A stretch of DNA of 64,000 nucleotides from Geminocystis sp. NIES-3708 (GCF_001548095.1 NZ_AP014815.1:744001-808000), one strand, 5' to 3'; numbered from the stretch's first letter, positions 1-9,218 are shown. Notes: generated by a model from the sequence alone, not told the origin. A program made the numbers and translations.

Positions 1-1236
1 ATTATCAAAATTACCTAAAGGGATTAAAATACCCACTGCAATTACTGAACCAGGTATTGCATAACCCATAGAAGCAATTCGCACAGAAATATTAATGATA
101 AAATGAGGAATTAATCTTTGTCCATAAGCCATAAAAAAACCAACAATAATAGCAATAAATGCACTAATAATAGCAAGAATAAAACTATTTTTTGATAGTT
201 CCCAAAAGCTATCATTTAAAGTTTCTTCTTGATTACTTAAAGTTAAATTTAATAGGTATATACTGGGAATAATAAATCCTAAAATCACTGGAATTGAACA
301 CAAAATAAAAGCTAAACTTCCTCTAAAAAAATTAAGGCTATACCGAGGTAATTTTTGGTTACTATTGTTAGTTTGATAATAACGGGCTTGTGATCGAGAT
401 AATCTTTCTACCACAATTAAAATAACGATAAACACCATTAAAAAAGATGCTAATTGTGCCGCCGCGACTCTTTCTCCCATGCCAAACCATGTACGATAAA
501 TTCCTGTAGTAAAAGTACTTACTCCAAAATATTGTACTGTGCCAAAATCATTAAGAGTTTCCATGAGTGCTAGTGCCAAACCAGCTACAATGGAAGGGCG
601 TGAAGCGGGTAAAGCTACTTTTATAAAACTTTGCCAAGGATTATAACCCAATGAACGACTTGCTTCTAGGGTACAAACTGATTGTTCTAAAAAAGCTACC
701 CTTGCTAAAAGATAAACGTATGGATACAGTACTAATACTAACATAGCGATCGCTCCCCACATATTACGAATAGATGGAAACCAATAATCATCAATACTTT
801 CCCAAGCAAAAATACTTCTGAGCCAAGTTTGTACGGGACCAAAATATGACAACATATCCGTGTAACTAAAAGCAAGAATATAAGCTGGTGCGGCTAAAGG
901 CATTAACAGTAACCACTCTAAAATATTAGAACCAATAAATTCGCACATGGTAACTAACCAAGCACAACCTACTCCAATGATTAAAACTCCAACCGTTACT
1001 CCTAACATTAAGTAAAGAGTATTGAGGATATAATCTTTTAAAACCGTATCAATTAAATGTTGCCAAATATCTTGATGATCAGCAAAAATACCCATCAAAA
1101 CACTAAAAATAGGTACAGAAATCAACAAAGCTACCACTATTACGGATAAATACCATAAATAAATTGGCATATTATTGAATAACTGTTTAAATATAAGATT
1201 ACTTTTTCTTCCCGTAGGAGAATCTACTTCAAACAT
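1..1236 (-). CDS. Iron(III)-type ABC transporter permease (partial, C-terminus off the window)
   Basis: Inner-membrane permease of a ferric-iron (FutB/FbpB-type) ABC importer, inferred from family resemblance. The reading frame opens at an ATG (complement of 1234-1236) and stays open to base 1, giving 412 codons; the family usually has 500-550 residues with two six-helix halves, so roughly the last quarter lies outside. Many hydrophobic helices are visible. The EAA-type loop that contacts the ATPase reads LEASRSLGYNPWQSF, followed by VALPASRPSIVAGLALALMET. The substrate-binding protein and ATPase are not in the window. The iron assignment rests on this family resemblance; thiamine or other substrates are less likely. 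Confidence 0.83.
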   Translation of the reverse strand, partial: MFEVDSPTGRKSNLIFKQLFNNMPIYLWYLSVIVVALLISVPIFSVLMGIFADHQDIWQHLIDTVLKDYILNTLYLMLGVTVGVLIIGVGCAWLVTMCEFIGSNILEWLLLMPLAAPAYILAFSYTDMLSYFGPVQTWLRSIFAWESIDDYWFPSIRNMWGAIAMLVLVLYPYVYLLARVAFLEQSVCTLEASRSLGYNPWQSFIKVALPASRPSIVAGLALALMETLNDFGTVQYFGVSTFTTGIYRTWFGMGERVAAAQLASFLMVFIVILIVVERLSRSQARYYQTNNSNQKLPRYSLNFFRGSLAFILCSIPVILGFIIPSIYLLNLTLSNQEETLNDSFWELSKNSFILAIISAFIAIIVGFFMAYGQRLIPHFIINISVRIASMGYAIPGSVIAVGILIPLGNFDN

Positions 1237-1415
1237 AAAATATGGAGAGTTAATATATAAAGATGAACCTTATATTATCACAGGCAATAGACTAAGGAGA
1301 CTAGCAGATTAGGAAGACTAAAAGATTTGTAAATAAATCAAATTTTATGAGAATATTTACTCTCCTCTTTGCGATAAGATATATTAAGCATCAAATCATT
1401 GGAGTATATAAAAAA

Positions 1416-1532
1416 ATGTTAACTTTAAAAATTGTTGTAAATGTTGTTGTAGCCTTTTTCTTGTTATTATTTATCTTCGGTTTTCTTTCTGGAGATCCAG
1501 CTCGTAACCCCGGAAGTAAAGACTTAGAATAA
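1416..1532 (+). CDS. psbI: Photosystem II reaction center protein I
   Basis: A 38-residue single-helix thylakoid protein of the PSII reaction centre, next to D1 and CP43. The sequence starts [19 protein letters not shown] and ends [14 protein letters not shown], near-identical to PsbI throughout cyanobacteria and plastids. The frame runs open further upstream to 1347, but the ATG at 1416 gives the canonical length and has a GGAG at 1401-1404 as ribosome-binding site. It stands alone, divergent from the upstream permease gene. No terminator hairpin is evident downstream. Confidence 0.94.
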   Translation: MLTLKIVVNVVVAFFLLLFIFGFLSGDPARNPGSKDLE

Positions 1533-1787
1533 GTTTCTGAGATTTAATTACTTACTAATAGACAATTAACAATTACAATAATAAAATTTTTTGGCGGATA
1601 TTTTTCTATAACTTTTTAATTACAAACACAATGCTATAATCATAAGTCTGGTGAGAGATATATTTCAAATGTTGTGACAATCACAAAAGTTGATTATATA
1701 ATTGTTAATTTATCAGAATGATAGCGTTTTTATCAAAATCTACTCTTTTGCTCGTTACTTTTTGCTTGATTGTCTAAAACAAATTTC

Positions 1788-2321
1788 TTATTTAATCAAC
1801 TCTACAGCATCTTTTCCATCAACAGATTCTAAATAAACCTTTACTTGCTCTTCTTTTGCCGTAGGGAGAGATTTACCAATAAAATCGGGGTGTATTGGTA
1901 ATTGTCTATGTCCTCTATCTACTAATACCACTAATTTAATCATTTCTGGTCTGCCATATTCACTAACAGCATTTAAAGCAGCTCTAATTGTCCTCCCCCT
2001 ATAAATCACATCATCTATAAGCACCACAGTTTTTCCAGTAAGATCAAATGGTATTTCTGTTCGTTCTGGTGTTCTCGTTTTTATTTTATCTAAATCATCT
2101 CGATAAAAAGTAATATCAATTGCACCAACAGGTACTTTAACTTGTTCAATTACTTCAATTTGACGGGCAATTATATTCGCTAAAGGAACACCTCTAGTAT
2201 AAATGCCCAATAAAACAACTTGGGATAAATCTGATGCTTCCTCAACGATTTGAGAAGCTAACCTAGTTAAAGTGCGGCGTATTTCATCGGCTGAGAGTAT
2301 TTCTATAATTTGACTAGACAT
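1788..2321 (-). CDS. pyrR: Bifunctional pyr operon regulator / uracil phosphoribosyltransferase PyrR
   Basis: A 177-residue type I phosphoribosyltransferase. PyrR binds UMP-dependent sites in pyr mRNA in Firmicutes and makes UMP from uracil and PRPP. The PRPP-binding loop is visible as [11 protein letters not shown] at residues 101-111, and the early segment [10 protein letters not shown] is family-typical. The start is the ATG complementary to 2319-2321. No pyr biosynthetic genes adjoin it and no pyr attenuator is evident here, so whether it regulates RNA in this organism is unknown. A second uracil phosphoribosyltransferase (upp) lies at 22291-22950. Confidence 0.93.
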   Translation of the reverse strand: MSSQIIEILSADEIRRTLTRLASQIVEEASDLSQVVLLGIYTRGVPLANIIARQIEVIEQVKVPVGAIDITFYRDDLDKIKTRTPERTEIPFDLTGKTVVLIDDVIYRGRTIRAALNAVSEYGRPEMIKLVVLVDRGHRQLPIHPDFIGKSLPTAKEEQVKVYLESVDGKDAVELIK

Positions 2322-2380
2322 TATTTTTTAGATTAGAAAATAGTTAGAAAGGAATTTAGAATTAGTGATATTTGACTTTT

Positions 2381-2411
2381 CATTCCTCATTCCTCATTCC
2401 TCATTCCTCAT
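2381..2411. repeat. Tandem heptamer CATTCCT, four copies
   Basis: Four perfect tandem copies of CATTCCT plus a partial fifth lie in the short spacer between pyrR and the PP2C gene, touching the PP2C stop codon. Similar short AT-rich tandem words recur in other spacers of this window. No function is proposed. Confidence 0.85.
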
Positions 2412-3139
2412 TACTCTACGGCAACTAATACAACGGTTATATTATCAGAACCGCCTCCATCTTTGGCATTTTGTACTAAAATAGCCGCCGCTTCTTCGAG
2501 ATTTTCAGGCTCTCCTAATGATTTACTTATTAATTCATCAGATACTTCTTCTGTTAAACCATCACTACACAGCAGAAAGCGATCGCCAGATACCGTTTCT
2601 TCTATTTTTTGAATATCAATACCTTCGTAAAGATCTCGTCTGCCTAAGCATTGAGATAAAACGTGTCTCCAAGGATGATGTTTTGCGTCTTCAGGAGTAA
2701 TTTCCCCCGCACGAATTGCTTGAGAGATCCATGTATGATCTAAGGTGACTTGTTCTAAATTTCCTTTTCGTAGTCGATATAATCGAGAATCTCCGACGTG
2801 GGCTCTCCAAGTTTCTCCATTTCTAAAGAGAATCATTACTAAAGTTGTACCCATATCTGCCCTAGCAGGGTTAATAATTTGATCCTCTAAAATGCCCTCA
2901 TTGGCCTGATAGATAGATTTTTCAATGAGCTCATAAGATTCTATGGGGGCTTCCCAATTCTCCTCTAAATACTCTTTAATTACTTCTATGGCGATACGAC
3001 TGGCTTCTTCTCCTCCAGCATGACCGCCCATACCGTCTGCTAAAATAAAAAACTTACCTTCGGGGTCAATATAATGACTATCCTGATTATAGGGTCTAAC
3101 TAATCCGGGATCTGTTAAACCAGCAAATGCACATTTCAT
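2411..3139 (-). CDS. PP2C-family (PPM) serine/threonine protein phosphatase
   Basis: A soluble, metal-dependent protein phosphatase of 242 residues, a complete bacterial PP2C catalytic domain with no extra domains. The metal-binding motifs are present in order: N18QDS near the N-terminus, DGMGGHAGGEEAS from residue 35, VGDSRLYRL near 115, CSDGLTEEV near 190 and GGSDNITVVL near 230. It ends about 90 bases from pyrR and starts 30 bases downstream of the ABC1 kinase gene on the same strand, so the two may be co-transcribed. Likely to reverse Ser/Thr phosphorylation; targets are not predictable. Confidence 0.91.
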   Translation of the reverse strand: MKCAFAGLTDPGLVRPYNQDSHYIDPEGKFFILADGMGGHAGGEEASRIAIEVIKEYLEENWEAPIESYELIEKSIYQANEGILEDQIINPARADMGTTLVMILFRNGETWRAHVGDSRLYRLRKGNLEQVTLDHTWISQAIRAGEITPEDAKHHPWRHVLSQCLGRRDLYEGIDIQKIEETVSGDRFLLCSDGLTEEVSDELISKSLGEPENLEEAAAILVQNAKDGGGSDNITVVLVAVE

Positions 3140-3169
3140 AAAGTTAATCTAATTTTCAGTTGCAATAAT

Positions 3170-4930
3170 TTATACTTTGCGATCGAATTTATCTAATTGT
3201 CTCAGTAAACGGAATAGGGATAAAGCCGGAAAAATACTGAGGACGATAACAGCGATCGCCAATTGCCATAGTCCGTTAACAACCAGTATAGTACTAGATA
3301 GAATTAAAGCACTCATAAATAAACTATAGTTAGTTGCCATTTGCATCCCCGTCACACGACGCAATAATCTTTCCGACTCTAATGATCTTACACGTAAACG
3401 GAGATCACCTCGTTCTAATTTTTCTATTGTATCCTCTAATCGTCTGGGCAAACTCAAGGCACTGTTACTAACTTGCATAGCTTGACGACTAAATTCATCA
3501 AAAATTGATTTACCGACACCGTTATTATTAAAATCACTCATTATTTGTAAAGCGAAAGGTTGTGCTACTTCCATAAAGTTAAATTCAGGATCTAATCCTT
3601 TACCGACTCCTTCTAAAGTAGAAAAAGCACGCATAACAAAGGTAAATGTTGCTGGAAAACGGAAAGGTTGATCATAGGCAATTTCGTATAAATCTTCACT
3701 AATTTTACTGATAGATTGCTCTTCAAAGGGCTTATCCATAAAATTATCTAACATAAATTGTACCGATCTTCTAACAGGACCTGGATCATCCATTATCGCT
3801 AAAGCTTCTAAATCTATTAAAGCACTAACTACTCGATCAGCGTTTTTTTCGGTGATACCAAACAACATCTCGATGAGCTTTTCTTTGACGTTACTTTTGA
3901 GTTGCCCCATCATCCCAAAGTCATAAAAAATTAATGCTCCATCAGAAGCTACAGCTAAATTACCCGGATGAGGATCAGCATGGAAAAAACCATCATTTAA
4001 GAGTTGTTGTAAGTAGGCTTTTGCCCCTAATTTCGCTAATATCTTGCGATCTAATCCAGCAGCTTCTAAGGCTTCATAATGGCTAATTTTAATACCTGGC
4101 ATATATTCTAAAGTTAGCACTCTAGGAGAAGTATAACGCCAATAAACCCTCGGCACTTTTACCCAATTAGCCCCTCGAAAATTACGACGGAAAGTATCAC
4201 CATTTTGTCCTTCCAACAAGTAATCGGTTTCCTCCCACAAAATGCGACAACATTCTTCATAAATACCTAACCAATCTCTACCTTTACCCCATCGAGGATG
4301 ATTTTGAAAATAGCGAGTAATTTGTTTCAGAATACCTAAATCAATGGTAAATAATTGTGGTAATCCAGGACGTTGAATTTTAACAACGACTTCCTCACCT
4401 GAGTATAACTGTGCTTTGTGAACCTGTCCTAAACTAGCCGCCGCAAGAGGTGTAGGATCAAAGCTACGAAATAGTTTATTTAATGATTTTCCTAAATCTT
4501 TTTCAATAATAGCGGTAACTTGTTCAAAACTAAAAGCAGGAACTCTATCTTGTAATTTTGATAATTCTTCTACATATTCCACAGGAAAAATATCCGCACG
4601 AGTGGAAAACAATTGACCTACCTTAATAAAAGTTGGTCCTAATTCTAGTAAATTTTCCCGAATCCATCCTGCTTGAATCCGCCGTCTTTGCGATCGCTTT
4701 TCATCACTATAGCCGTTGCTATAAGTCCATTTTTTGCTATTACGCCAAAGTTTGAAAAGTAGAATTAAAACAAAAGTCCAAATATCGATACGACGACGAA
4801 AACTAGAGTAATTGTCTCGATTCCAACGATAGGTTTTTTTCCCTGTTTCTGGTTTATTATTTACTGCCAAAGGGGCAAGACTAGGATTCGGTGGTAAGTA
4901 TTCTTTCGGATTAGAGTATGCGGATGACAC
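3170..4930 (-). CDS. ABC1/AarF/UbiB-family atypical kinase
   Basis: A 586-residue member of the ABC1 (UbiB) protein-kinase-like family, linked in bacteria and plastids to quinone and other prenyl-lipid metabolism. Diagnostic elements: KVGQ at 103-106 in FIKVGQLFSTR (family KxGQ), the alanine-rich nucleotide loop AAASLGQVHKAQL, HADPHPGNLA as catalytic loop, and YDFGMMGQ as metal-binding DFG. The C-terminal 50 residues form one or two membrane helices. The best start is a GTG (complement of 4928-4930); no ATG gives a complete N-terminus. Cyanobacteria carry several paralogues, so the exact substrate is uncertain. Confidence 0.92.
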   Translation of the reverse strand: MSSAYSNPKEYLPPNPSLAPLAVNNKPETGKKTYRWNRDNYSSFRRRIDIWTFVLILLFKLWRNSKKWTYSNGYSDEKRSQRRRIQAGWIRENLLELGPTFIKVGQLFSTRADIFPVEYVEELSKLQDRVPAFSFEQVTAIIEKDLGKSLNKLFRSFDPTPLAAASLGQVHKAQLYSGEEVVVKIQRPGLPQLFTIDLGILKQITRYFQNHPRWGKGRDWLGIYEECCRILWEETDYLLEGQNGDTFRRNFRGANWVKVPRVYWRYTSPRVLTLEYMPGIKISHYEALEAAGLDRKILAKLGAKAYLQQLLNDGFFHADPHPGNLAVASDGALIFYDFGMMGQLKSNVKEKLIEMLFGITEKNADRVVSALIDLEALAIMDDPGPVRRSVQFMLDNFMDKPFEEQSISKISEDLYEIAYDQPFRFPATFTFVMRAFSTLEGVGKGLDPEFNFMEVAQPFALQIMSDFNNNGVGKSIFDEFSRQAMQVSNSALSLPRRLEDTIEKLERGDLRLRVRSLESERLLRRVTGMQMATNYSLFMSALILSSTILVVNGLWQLAIAVIVLSIFPALSLFRLLRQLDKFDRKV

Positions 4931-4966
4931 TGATATTTTTATAAATTTGGTTTACTTAGACTATGA

Positions 4967-4987
4967 GGAATCAGGAATCAGGAATCA
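4967..4987. repeat. Tandem heptamer GGAATCA, three copies
   Basis: Three perfect tandem copies of GGAATCA in the spacer between two minus-strand genes, followed by related words (AGCATTAGGAATTAG). It belongs to the same class of low-complexity spacer repeats as 2381-2411. Confidence 0.8.
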
Positions 4988-5043
4988 GCATTAGGAATTA
5001 GTGTTTATTAAAATATTATCTTCTGCTGTTCATCCTTTATCCT

Positions 5044-5358
5044 TTACTGTTTTTGACGATAATTATTTAATTCTGCCTTTAAACGAGCGATTTCCGCCCT
5101 AAGTTCGTCTAATAATTCTTGTAAATCAACGGAAGTATCAACCGTAACAGTTATGGTTGTTGGGTTACTTGATTGTTGTTTTTGTGCTTCAGCCTTAGCT
5201 TTAACCTCCCTAGCAAATTCTTCTAGTTTTTGTTTGGTTTCCGCATCGAATTTACCAACATCGCTAAGGATATTTGTCAAAGTATGTTCTACTTTTTCCG
5301 TCACGACTTCAGCAAAGGCTTTACCGAAGATAAATGCTTCTGTTAATGGGTTACTCAT
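5044..5358 (-). CDS. Conserved small cyanobacterial protein (DUF6825-like)
   Basis: A 104-residue soluble protein. It starts MSNPLTEAFIFGKAFAEVV at the ATG complementary to 5356-5358; a TTG two codons earlier is less likely. The first half is helical (KVEHTLTNILSDVG, then an acidic/basic helix to about residue 60). A Thr/Val-rich strand follows, then a C-terminal coiled coil (DLQELLDELRAEIARLKAEL). The architecture recalls a conserved cyanobacterial/plastid family of unknown function (DUF6825-like, from memory). Upstream of it on the minus strand there is no gene; downstream lies the ABC1 kinase gene. Confidence 0.62.
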   Translation of the reverse strand: MSNPLTEAFIFGKAFAEVVTEKVEHTLTNILSDVGKFDAETKQKLEEFAREVKAKAEAQKQQSSNPTTITVTVDTSVDLQELLDELRAEIARLKAELNNYRQKQ

Positions 5359-5374
5359 TTGCAATATTTCTTAA

Positions 5375-5701
5375 CGCTTTTGTTACAAATTATATCTTTA
5401 TTTTCTCAGATTGGAATAAATAATGTAACTTCTAACGTCAAATATTGATAAAACCAAGTTTATTGAGATTCTGGTTATGGCAGTAGGAAGTCTTTTATAA
5501 TCAAGGGTTAAGACTTATTACACTAACACAAAAAAGGGTATGAAAAATCGAGTTTTTTCTTTAAAAACTATTACCCATTGTTTATGACCTATTTTTTTGT
5601 TCTCCATTTCTGACAACTCGACTTGAATTTGAGTTTATAAAATTATTGATTTTTATGACAAAAACAATTATAATTATATTTGCTGAGAAAAATCAAAGTC
5701 G
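5375..5701. other. Intergenic, no gene seen
   Basis: About 330 AT-rich bases between the divergent DUF6825-like gene and tRNA-Ala(GGC). It must hold the tRNA promoter, but I see no -10/-35 pair or hairpin strong enough to mark. Confidence 0.5.
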
Positions 5702-5774
5702 GGGGTTATAGCTCAGTTGGTAGAGCACTGCAATGGCATTGCAGGTGTCACCGGTTCGAGTCCGGTTAGCTCCA
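5702..5774 (+). tRNA. tRNA-Ala(GGC)
   Basis: A complete cloverleaf of 73 bases including the discriminator A. The acceptor GGGGTTA pairs with TAGCTCC, the anticodon stem CTGCA/TGCAG encloses loop ATGGCAT with anticodon GGC, and the T-loop is TTCGAGT. The 3' CCA is not encoded. This is a separate alanine tRNA from the UGC isoacceptor inside the rRNA operon. Confidence 0.95.
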
Positions 5775-5858
5775 TTATCAAAAAAAATCACTGACATAGG
5801 TAAATATTACCAGTTCAGTGTTTAGTTTATTTTATATATTTTAAACTGTGGATTGAAA

Positions 5859-6236
5859 TTAGATTTGGGTAATACCACAGGTTAGAGGACAAGAAGCATA
5901 TATAGAACCTTGTTCCATAGTTTTATTGTCATGTAGCCATCCTAACCATTGTACCTCATCAGGTCGGATACCTTTTAAAGTTAATAAGATAGAACTAAAC
6001 AGAATCACCACCGTAGTGATACCTAAAATGCTACCAGATACTAATAAGATAGCACTGGCTGGGAGAATAGATTGTAAAACTACTGCGGCTAACACCCCTA
6101 CTGTCATCATAATAACCACTAAGGGGAAACCCACTACCAAAAAGCATACTGTTAAAGTGAACGTCCAGATAAGAAAACTTTTCGACATAGCTAATAGATA
6201 ACTATTTCGCCAACTGTTTTGATTAGATACTTGCAT
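5859..6236 (-). CDS. Hypothetical membrane protein, cyanobacterial
   Basis: A 125-residue protein I cannot assign to a named family. Two or three hydrophobic helices span roughly residues 20-95 (FLIWTFTLTVCFLVVGFPLV, then a Val/Ala-rich segment and a Ser/Ile/Val-rich one). A short soluble tail contains PDEVQWLGWLHDN. The start ATG (complement of 6234-6236) has GGGAG about ten bases upstream. It is single-copy here and convergent with tRNA-Ala. Its upstream region (6237-6430) contains inverted repeats that could form a structured 5' leader. Confidence 0.6.
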   Translation of the reverse strand: MQVSNQNSWRNSYLLAMSKSFLIWTFTLTVCFLVVGFPLVVIMMTVGVLAAVVLQSILPASAILLVSGSILGITTVVILFSSILLTLKGIRPDEVQWLGWLHDNKTMEQGSIYASCPLTCGITQI

Positions 6237-6335
6237 TGCTTTTGATACTCCCTAAAGATATTAACGACAACAACTCGACAACTCACATTAACAAATTCAA
6301 ATATTAGAATTATGTGATTCTTTCTTCAGAAAACC

Positions 6336-6375
6336 ACGCCGGACAAACAAAACTTTGTTTAGCGTTACTTTTTTT
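6336..6375 (+). terminator. Possible terminator-like hairpin, maybe the end of a small RNA
   Basis: ACGC pairs with GCGT and, across an unpaired CGGAC bulge, AAACAAA faces TTTGTTT; a TACTTTTTTT run follows on the plus strand. No plus-strand gene lies just upstream, so this could end an unannotated short transcript. The very tight apical loop and the bulge make the structure doubtful. Confidence 0.3.
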
Positions 6376-6712
6376 CTTCCGAAGCTGTTGCGATGTGTCT
6401 TCACCGCCTTAAAAAACCACATCATATTAAATTTTTACAAACTTAAGTAAAAACAACTAATGATGATGTTTCTATATTGTCAGTATAGGCATAATAAAAC
6501 GGAATTGAGGAATTTTGTAATATTTCTTTACTTTTAATTGGAAAAAAGTGTGGTAAAAAATCGTCTTCAAGGCTTAAAATGACTGATTTTTAGTATAGTT
6601 TAGGATCTTTTTTGAGGATTCGTTACATTTCTTCACTTATTATGCTTTTTTTCTCATTTTTGTGTTTATTTTTCATCCATACATTTATTTGATATGAGTT
6701 AAATTTTTTTCA

Positions 6713-6726
6713 AAGTGAATTCACTT
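6713..6726. promoter_or_regulatory. 14-bp perfect palindrome, possible operator
   Basis: AAGTGAATTCACTT is self-complementary. It lies about 110 bases upstream of the pentapeptide gene, where an activator or repressor site would be plausible. No regulator is identified. Confidence 0.3.
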
Positions 6727-6838
6727 AAAATATTTGATCACAAAGTAAATGAAAACAAAAATATAGTTCTAGGTTTTTTGACCAATATTAGGTAAATTAT
6801 TTATTTATTAAAAGAAAATATTTTGAAAAGTAATCACC

Positions 6839-7318
6839 ATGATTTTATTAAAATTAATTAGTTTGACTTTAGCATTAATGCTAGGTTTTATAACAATGAT
6901 TAATCCAGTACAGGCGTTAGATTATACAAAAAGAGATTTATTTGAAAGTGATTTTTCTGGACAAAATTTAGTTGGTTCAACTTTTAATAAAACTAATCTT
7001 CGTAGTAGTAACTTGAGTAATGCTAATTTACAAGGAGTTAGCTTTTTTGGAGCTAATATGGATTCTGCCAATTTAGAAGGTGCTAATTTAAGTAATGCCG
7101 TATTAGACTCTGCAAGGATGACAAGAGTAAATCTTCATAATGCTATACTTGAAGGTGCATTTGCTACTAATACTAAATTTGAAAAAGCTAATATTGAAGG
7201 TGCAGATTTTACAGATGTTATATTACGTCCTGATGTAGAGGAATTATTATGTGAAATGGCAAGAGGTACTAATCCTATTACAGGAAGAAATACTCGTGAC
7301 ACTCTTTATTGTCCATAA
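6839..7318 (+). CDS. Exported pentapeptide-repeat protein
   Basis: 159 residues: a Sec-type signal peptide (hydrophobic core LISLTLALMLGFITMI, cleavage after VQA near residue 26), then about 17 A(N/D)LxX-type pentapeptide repeats over residues 38-128. These form a right-handed quadrilateral beta-helix. A C-terminal cap with two cysteines (LLCEMARG and TLYCP) closes it, perhaps with a disulfide. Such proteins are abundant in cyanobacteria, and several are thylakoid-lumenal. The biochemical role is unknown. A second exported pentapeptide protein lies at 49999-50445. Confidence 0.9.
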   Translation: MILLKLISLTLALMLGFITMINPVQALDYTKRDLFESDFSGQNLVGSTFNKTNLRSSNLSNANLQGVSFFGANMDSANLEGANLSNAVLDSARMTRVNLHNAILEGAFATNTKFEKANIEGADFTDVILRPDVEELLCEMARGTNPITGRNTRDTLYCP

Positions 7319-7369
7319 ACGATAATATTTTTTACTTTTACTTTCTATATCTGAGTCTATGACCAAAAA

Positions 7370-8320
7370 TTATTGTGATAACGACTCATTTGTAGTAAGT
7401 TGTAAAAAGACATCTTCAAGGGAAGGATGACTTCTTTTCATTTCATAAATAGCCAGTCCTTCATGAATAATCATAGAAGCAATGTCTCCTCCTATATCAT
7501 AATTATCATCAAGAGAAATTTTAACTAAAAAACGATTTTTGCTTTCATTTATTGTCTCAATCTGTACACTTTTAACTCCCAAAAATTGCTCCATTTTTAA
7601 TGATAAATTACTGATATTTCCCTCAACTTCTATTTCATAACCTGCATTGTTTTGTAACTGTTGTAAAAGTTCATCAGATTTTCCTGTTGCTACAATCGTA
7701 CCTTTATTAATAATAGTCACAAAATCACAAGTCATACTAACTTCTGGTAAGATATGAGTTGATAAAATTACCGTTCTTTCCCTCGCTAAACTTTTGATTA
7801 AATTCCTTACTTCGATAATTTGTCGAGGATCTAAGCCCACAGTTGGTTCATCTAAAATAATAACAGGAGGTTCATGAACAATTGCTTGTGCTATGCCCAC
7901 TCTTTGACGATAACCTTTCGATAATTTTCTTATAATCGTATCTCCACAATCTTCTAATTGACAACTTTGTAGAGCTTTTTTGATCTTTTCTTCTCGATCA
8001 CCATTGGCAACACCTTTAATTTTTGTTACAAAGCCCAGATAATCTCTCACCGTCATATCTGTATAAAGAGGAGGGGTTTCCGGTAAATAACCTATTTTTT
8101 CCCTTATTGCCATTGGATTTTCATGGACTTCGAAACCAGCAATTTTAACTGTTCCTTCTGTCGCAGGGATGTAACCACTCAGGATACGCATAGTCGTGGT
8201 TTTACCAGCACCATTTGGTCCTAAAAACCCTAAAATAGTTCCTTTTGCCACGGAAAAAGATACATTTTTAATGGCTTGAGTAACACCATAAATTTTACTT
8301 AAATTTTCAACTTCAATCAT
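7370..8320 (-). CDS. ABC-2-type ABC transporter ATP-binding protein
   Basis: A 316-residue cytoplasmic ATPase of the GldA/CcmA/DrrA-like exporter class. Walker A is GPNGAGKT at residues 34-41, the signature region reads LSKGYRQRVGIAQA, Walker B is VIILDEPTVGLDP, and the switch histidine lies in STHIL. About 100 C-terminal residues after the ATPase core form an accessory domain of the kind found in ABC-2 ATPases. No permease gene adjoins it, so the partner must lie elsewhere. Substrate unknown. Confidence 0.9.
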   Translation of the reverse strand: MIEVENLSKIYGVTQAIKNVSFSVAKGTILGFLGPNGAGKTTTMRILSGYIPATEGTVKIAGFEVHENPMAIREKIGYLPETPPLYTDMTVRDYLGFVTKIKGVANGDREEKIKKALQSCQLEDCGDTIIRKLSKGYRQRVGIAQAIVHEPPVIILDEPTVGLDPRQIIEVRNLIKSLARERTVILSTHILPEVSMTCDFVTIINKGTIVATGKSDELLQQLQNNAGYEIEVEGNISNLSLKMEQFLGVKSVQIETINESKNRFLVKISLDDNYDIGGDIASMIIHEGLAIYEMKRSHPSLEDVFLQLTTNESLSQ

Positions 8321-8396
8321 AATGATAGGATGATAAACAGTAAAGAAGAATAAACCTTAACTTTTAATTCATAACTTACAATATAAGTCTTAATAA

Positions 8397-9218
8397 TCAT
8401 AAAAGCCCATCCATTATATTCATCAATTTAATACTCTTATCAGATAATTCTTCCTGAAAATCTTGTTTGATCTGACATTCTAATAAACCCTTCATCGCAA
8501 TTAATTTTAAGCTATTTTCCGCATAGGCTTGACTGATAGCATCTCCTGACTTCACATAACCAATAGCACCTAAATCCATTAACGCAGATCTTCTTAATTG
8601 TAATTCTTCTCCACCTAAAGCAGATACTAAAATTTCACCATAAATATCATCATTAGTTAATTGATACATTGCCCTTGCTGCCGCATAAGCTATTTTTTTT
8701 GTAGGATGTTCAAGAAAAGGCTTAATCAAATTTTCAGCCTGTTTTGCTTTAAGAGTTCCTAAAGCCTCAATAATAGCTTCATAAGGTTGATTCAAATAAG
8801 GTTTGCCAATTACTATTTCAAAGGCATAACTGGTTAATTCTCCATCTTTCACCGAACTACTTAAAAGATTGATTAGAGGTTCAACGGCTCTTAAATCACC
8901 TAACATTTCTAAGGCTTGAGCCGCAGATTCTCGAACATAATAATCATCACACTCAAAACACTTAATTAAAGGTTCAACAGCTCTCAAATCTTCTAATTTC
9001 CCCAGTGCCTTTGCCGAATTTCTACGTAAAGGAAAACCACCATCAGGTGCTCGATCTTCAAAATCTTCGAGAGCATTAATTAGACTATCAATAGCATCCC
9101 TAGTTTTAACTCGAAATTTACCCAACCACCAAGCAGCATAATATCTTAATCCTAAATCTTTTTTCTGGTTTAAATTAGCAATTGCTATTTCTGGAGTTAG
9201 AGATATTTCGGTATTCAT
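8397..9218 (-). CDS. cpcE: Phycocyanin alpha-subunit phycocyanobilin lyase, subunit CpcE
   Basis: A HEAT/EZ-repeat protein of 273 residues. With CpcF it attaches phycocyanobilin to Cys84 of CpcA. The signature stretch LGLRYYAAWWLGKFR near the N-terminus and the PDGGFPLRRNSAKALGKL, YYVRESAAQALEMLG, QPYEAIIEALGTL and ENSLKLIAMKGL segments follow known CpcE proteins closely along the full length. The ATG complementary to 9216-9218 is chosen over a TTG five codons upstream. No cpcF, cpcA or cpcB is nearby, so it is uncoupled from a cpc operon here. Confidence 0.92.
   Translation of the reverse strand: MNTEISLTPEIAIANLNQKKDLGLRYYAAWWLGKFRVKTRDAIDSLINALEDFEDRAPDGGFPLRRNSAKALGKLEDLRAVEPLIKCFECDDYYVRESAAQALEMLGDLRAVEPLINLLSSSVKDGELTSYAFEIVIGKPYLNQPYEAIIEALGTLKAKQAENLIKPFLEHPTKKIAYAAARAMYQLTNDDIYGEILVSALGGEELQLRRSALMDLGAIGYVKSGDAISQAYAENSLKLIAMKGLLECQIKQDFQEELSDKSIKLMNIMDGLL

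Larger units (their letters stand above)
6237..6838. other. 600-bp intergenic region with a GC-richer structured island
   Basis: Divergent spacer between the membrane-protein gene and the pentapeptide gene. Bases 6331-6425 are clearly richer in G/C than their surroundings. They contain two inverted repeats: ACGC/GCGT with AAACAAA/TTTGTTT inside (6336-6365), and GATGTG/CACATC (6392-6423). The rest is very AT-rich. A 14-bp perfect palindrome sits at 6713-6726. No reading frame is convincing. Confidence 0.5.

Noticed and set aside
1347-1415. N-terminal extension of psbI
   Set aside because: The canonical 38-residue PsbI starts at 1416 with its own ribosome-binding site; the extension has no family similarity.
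2381-2411. CRISPR array
   Set aside because: Repeat units are seven bases with no spacers; no array of about 30-base repeats was seen anywhere in the window.
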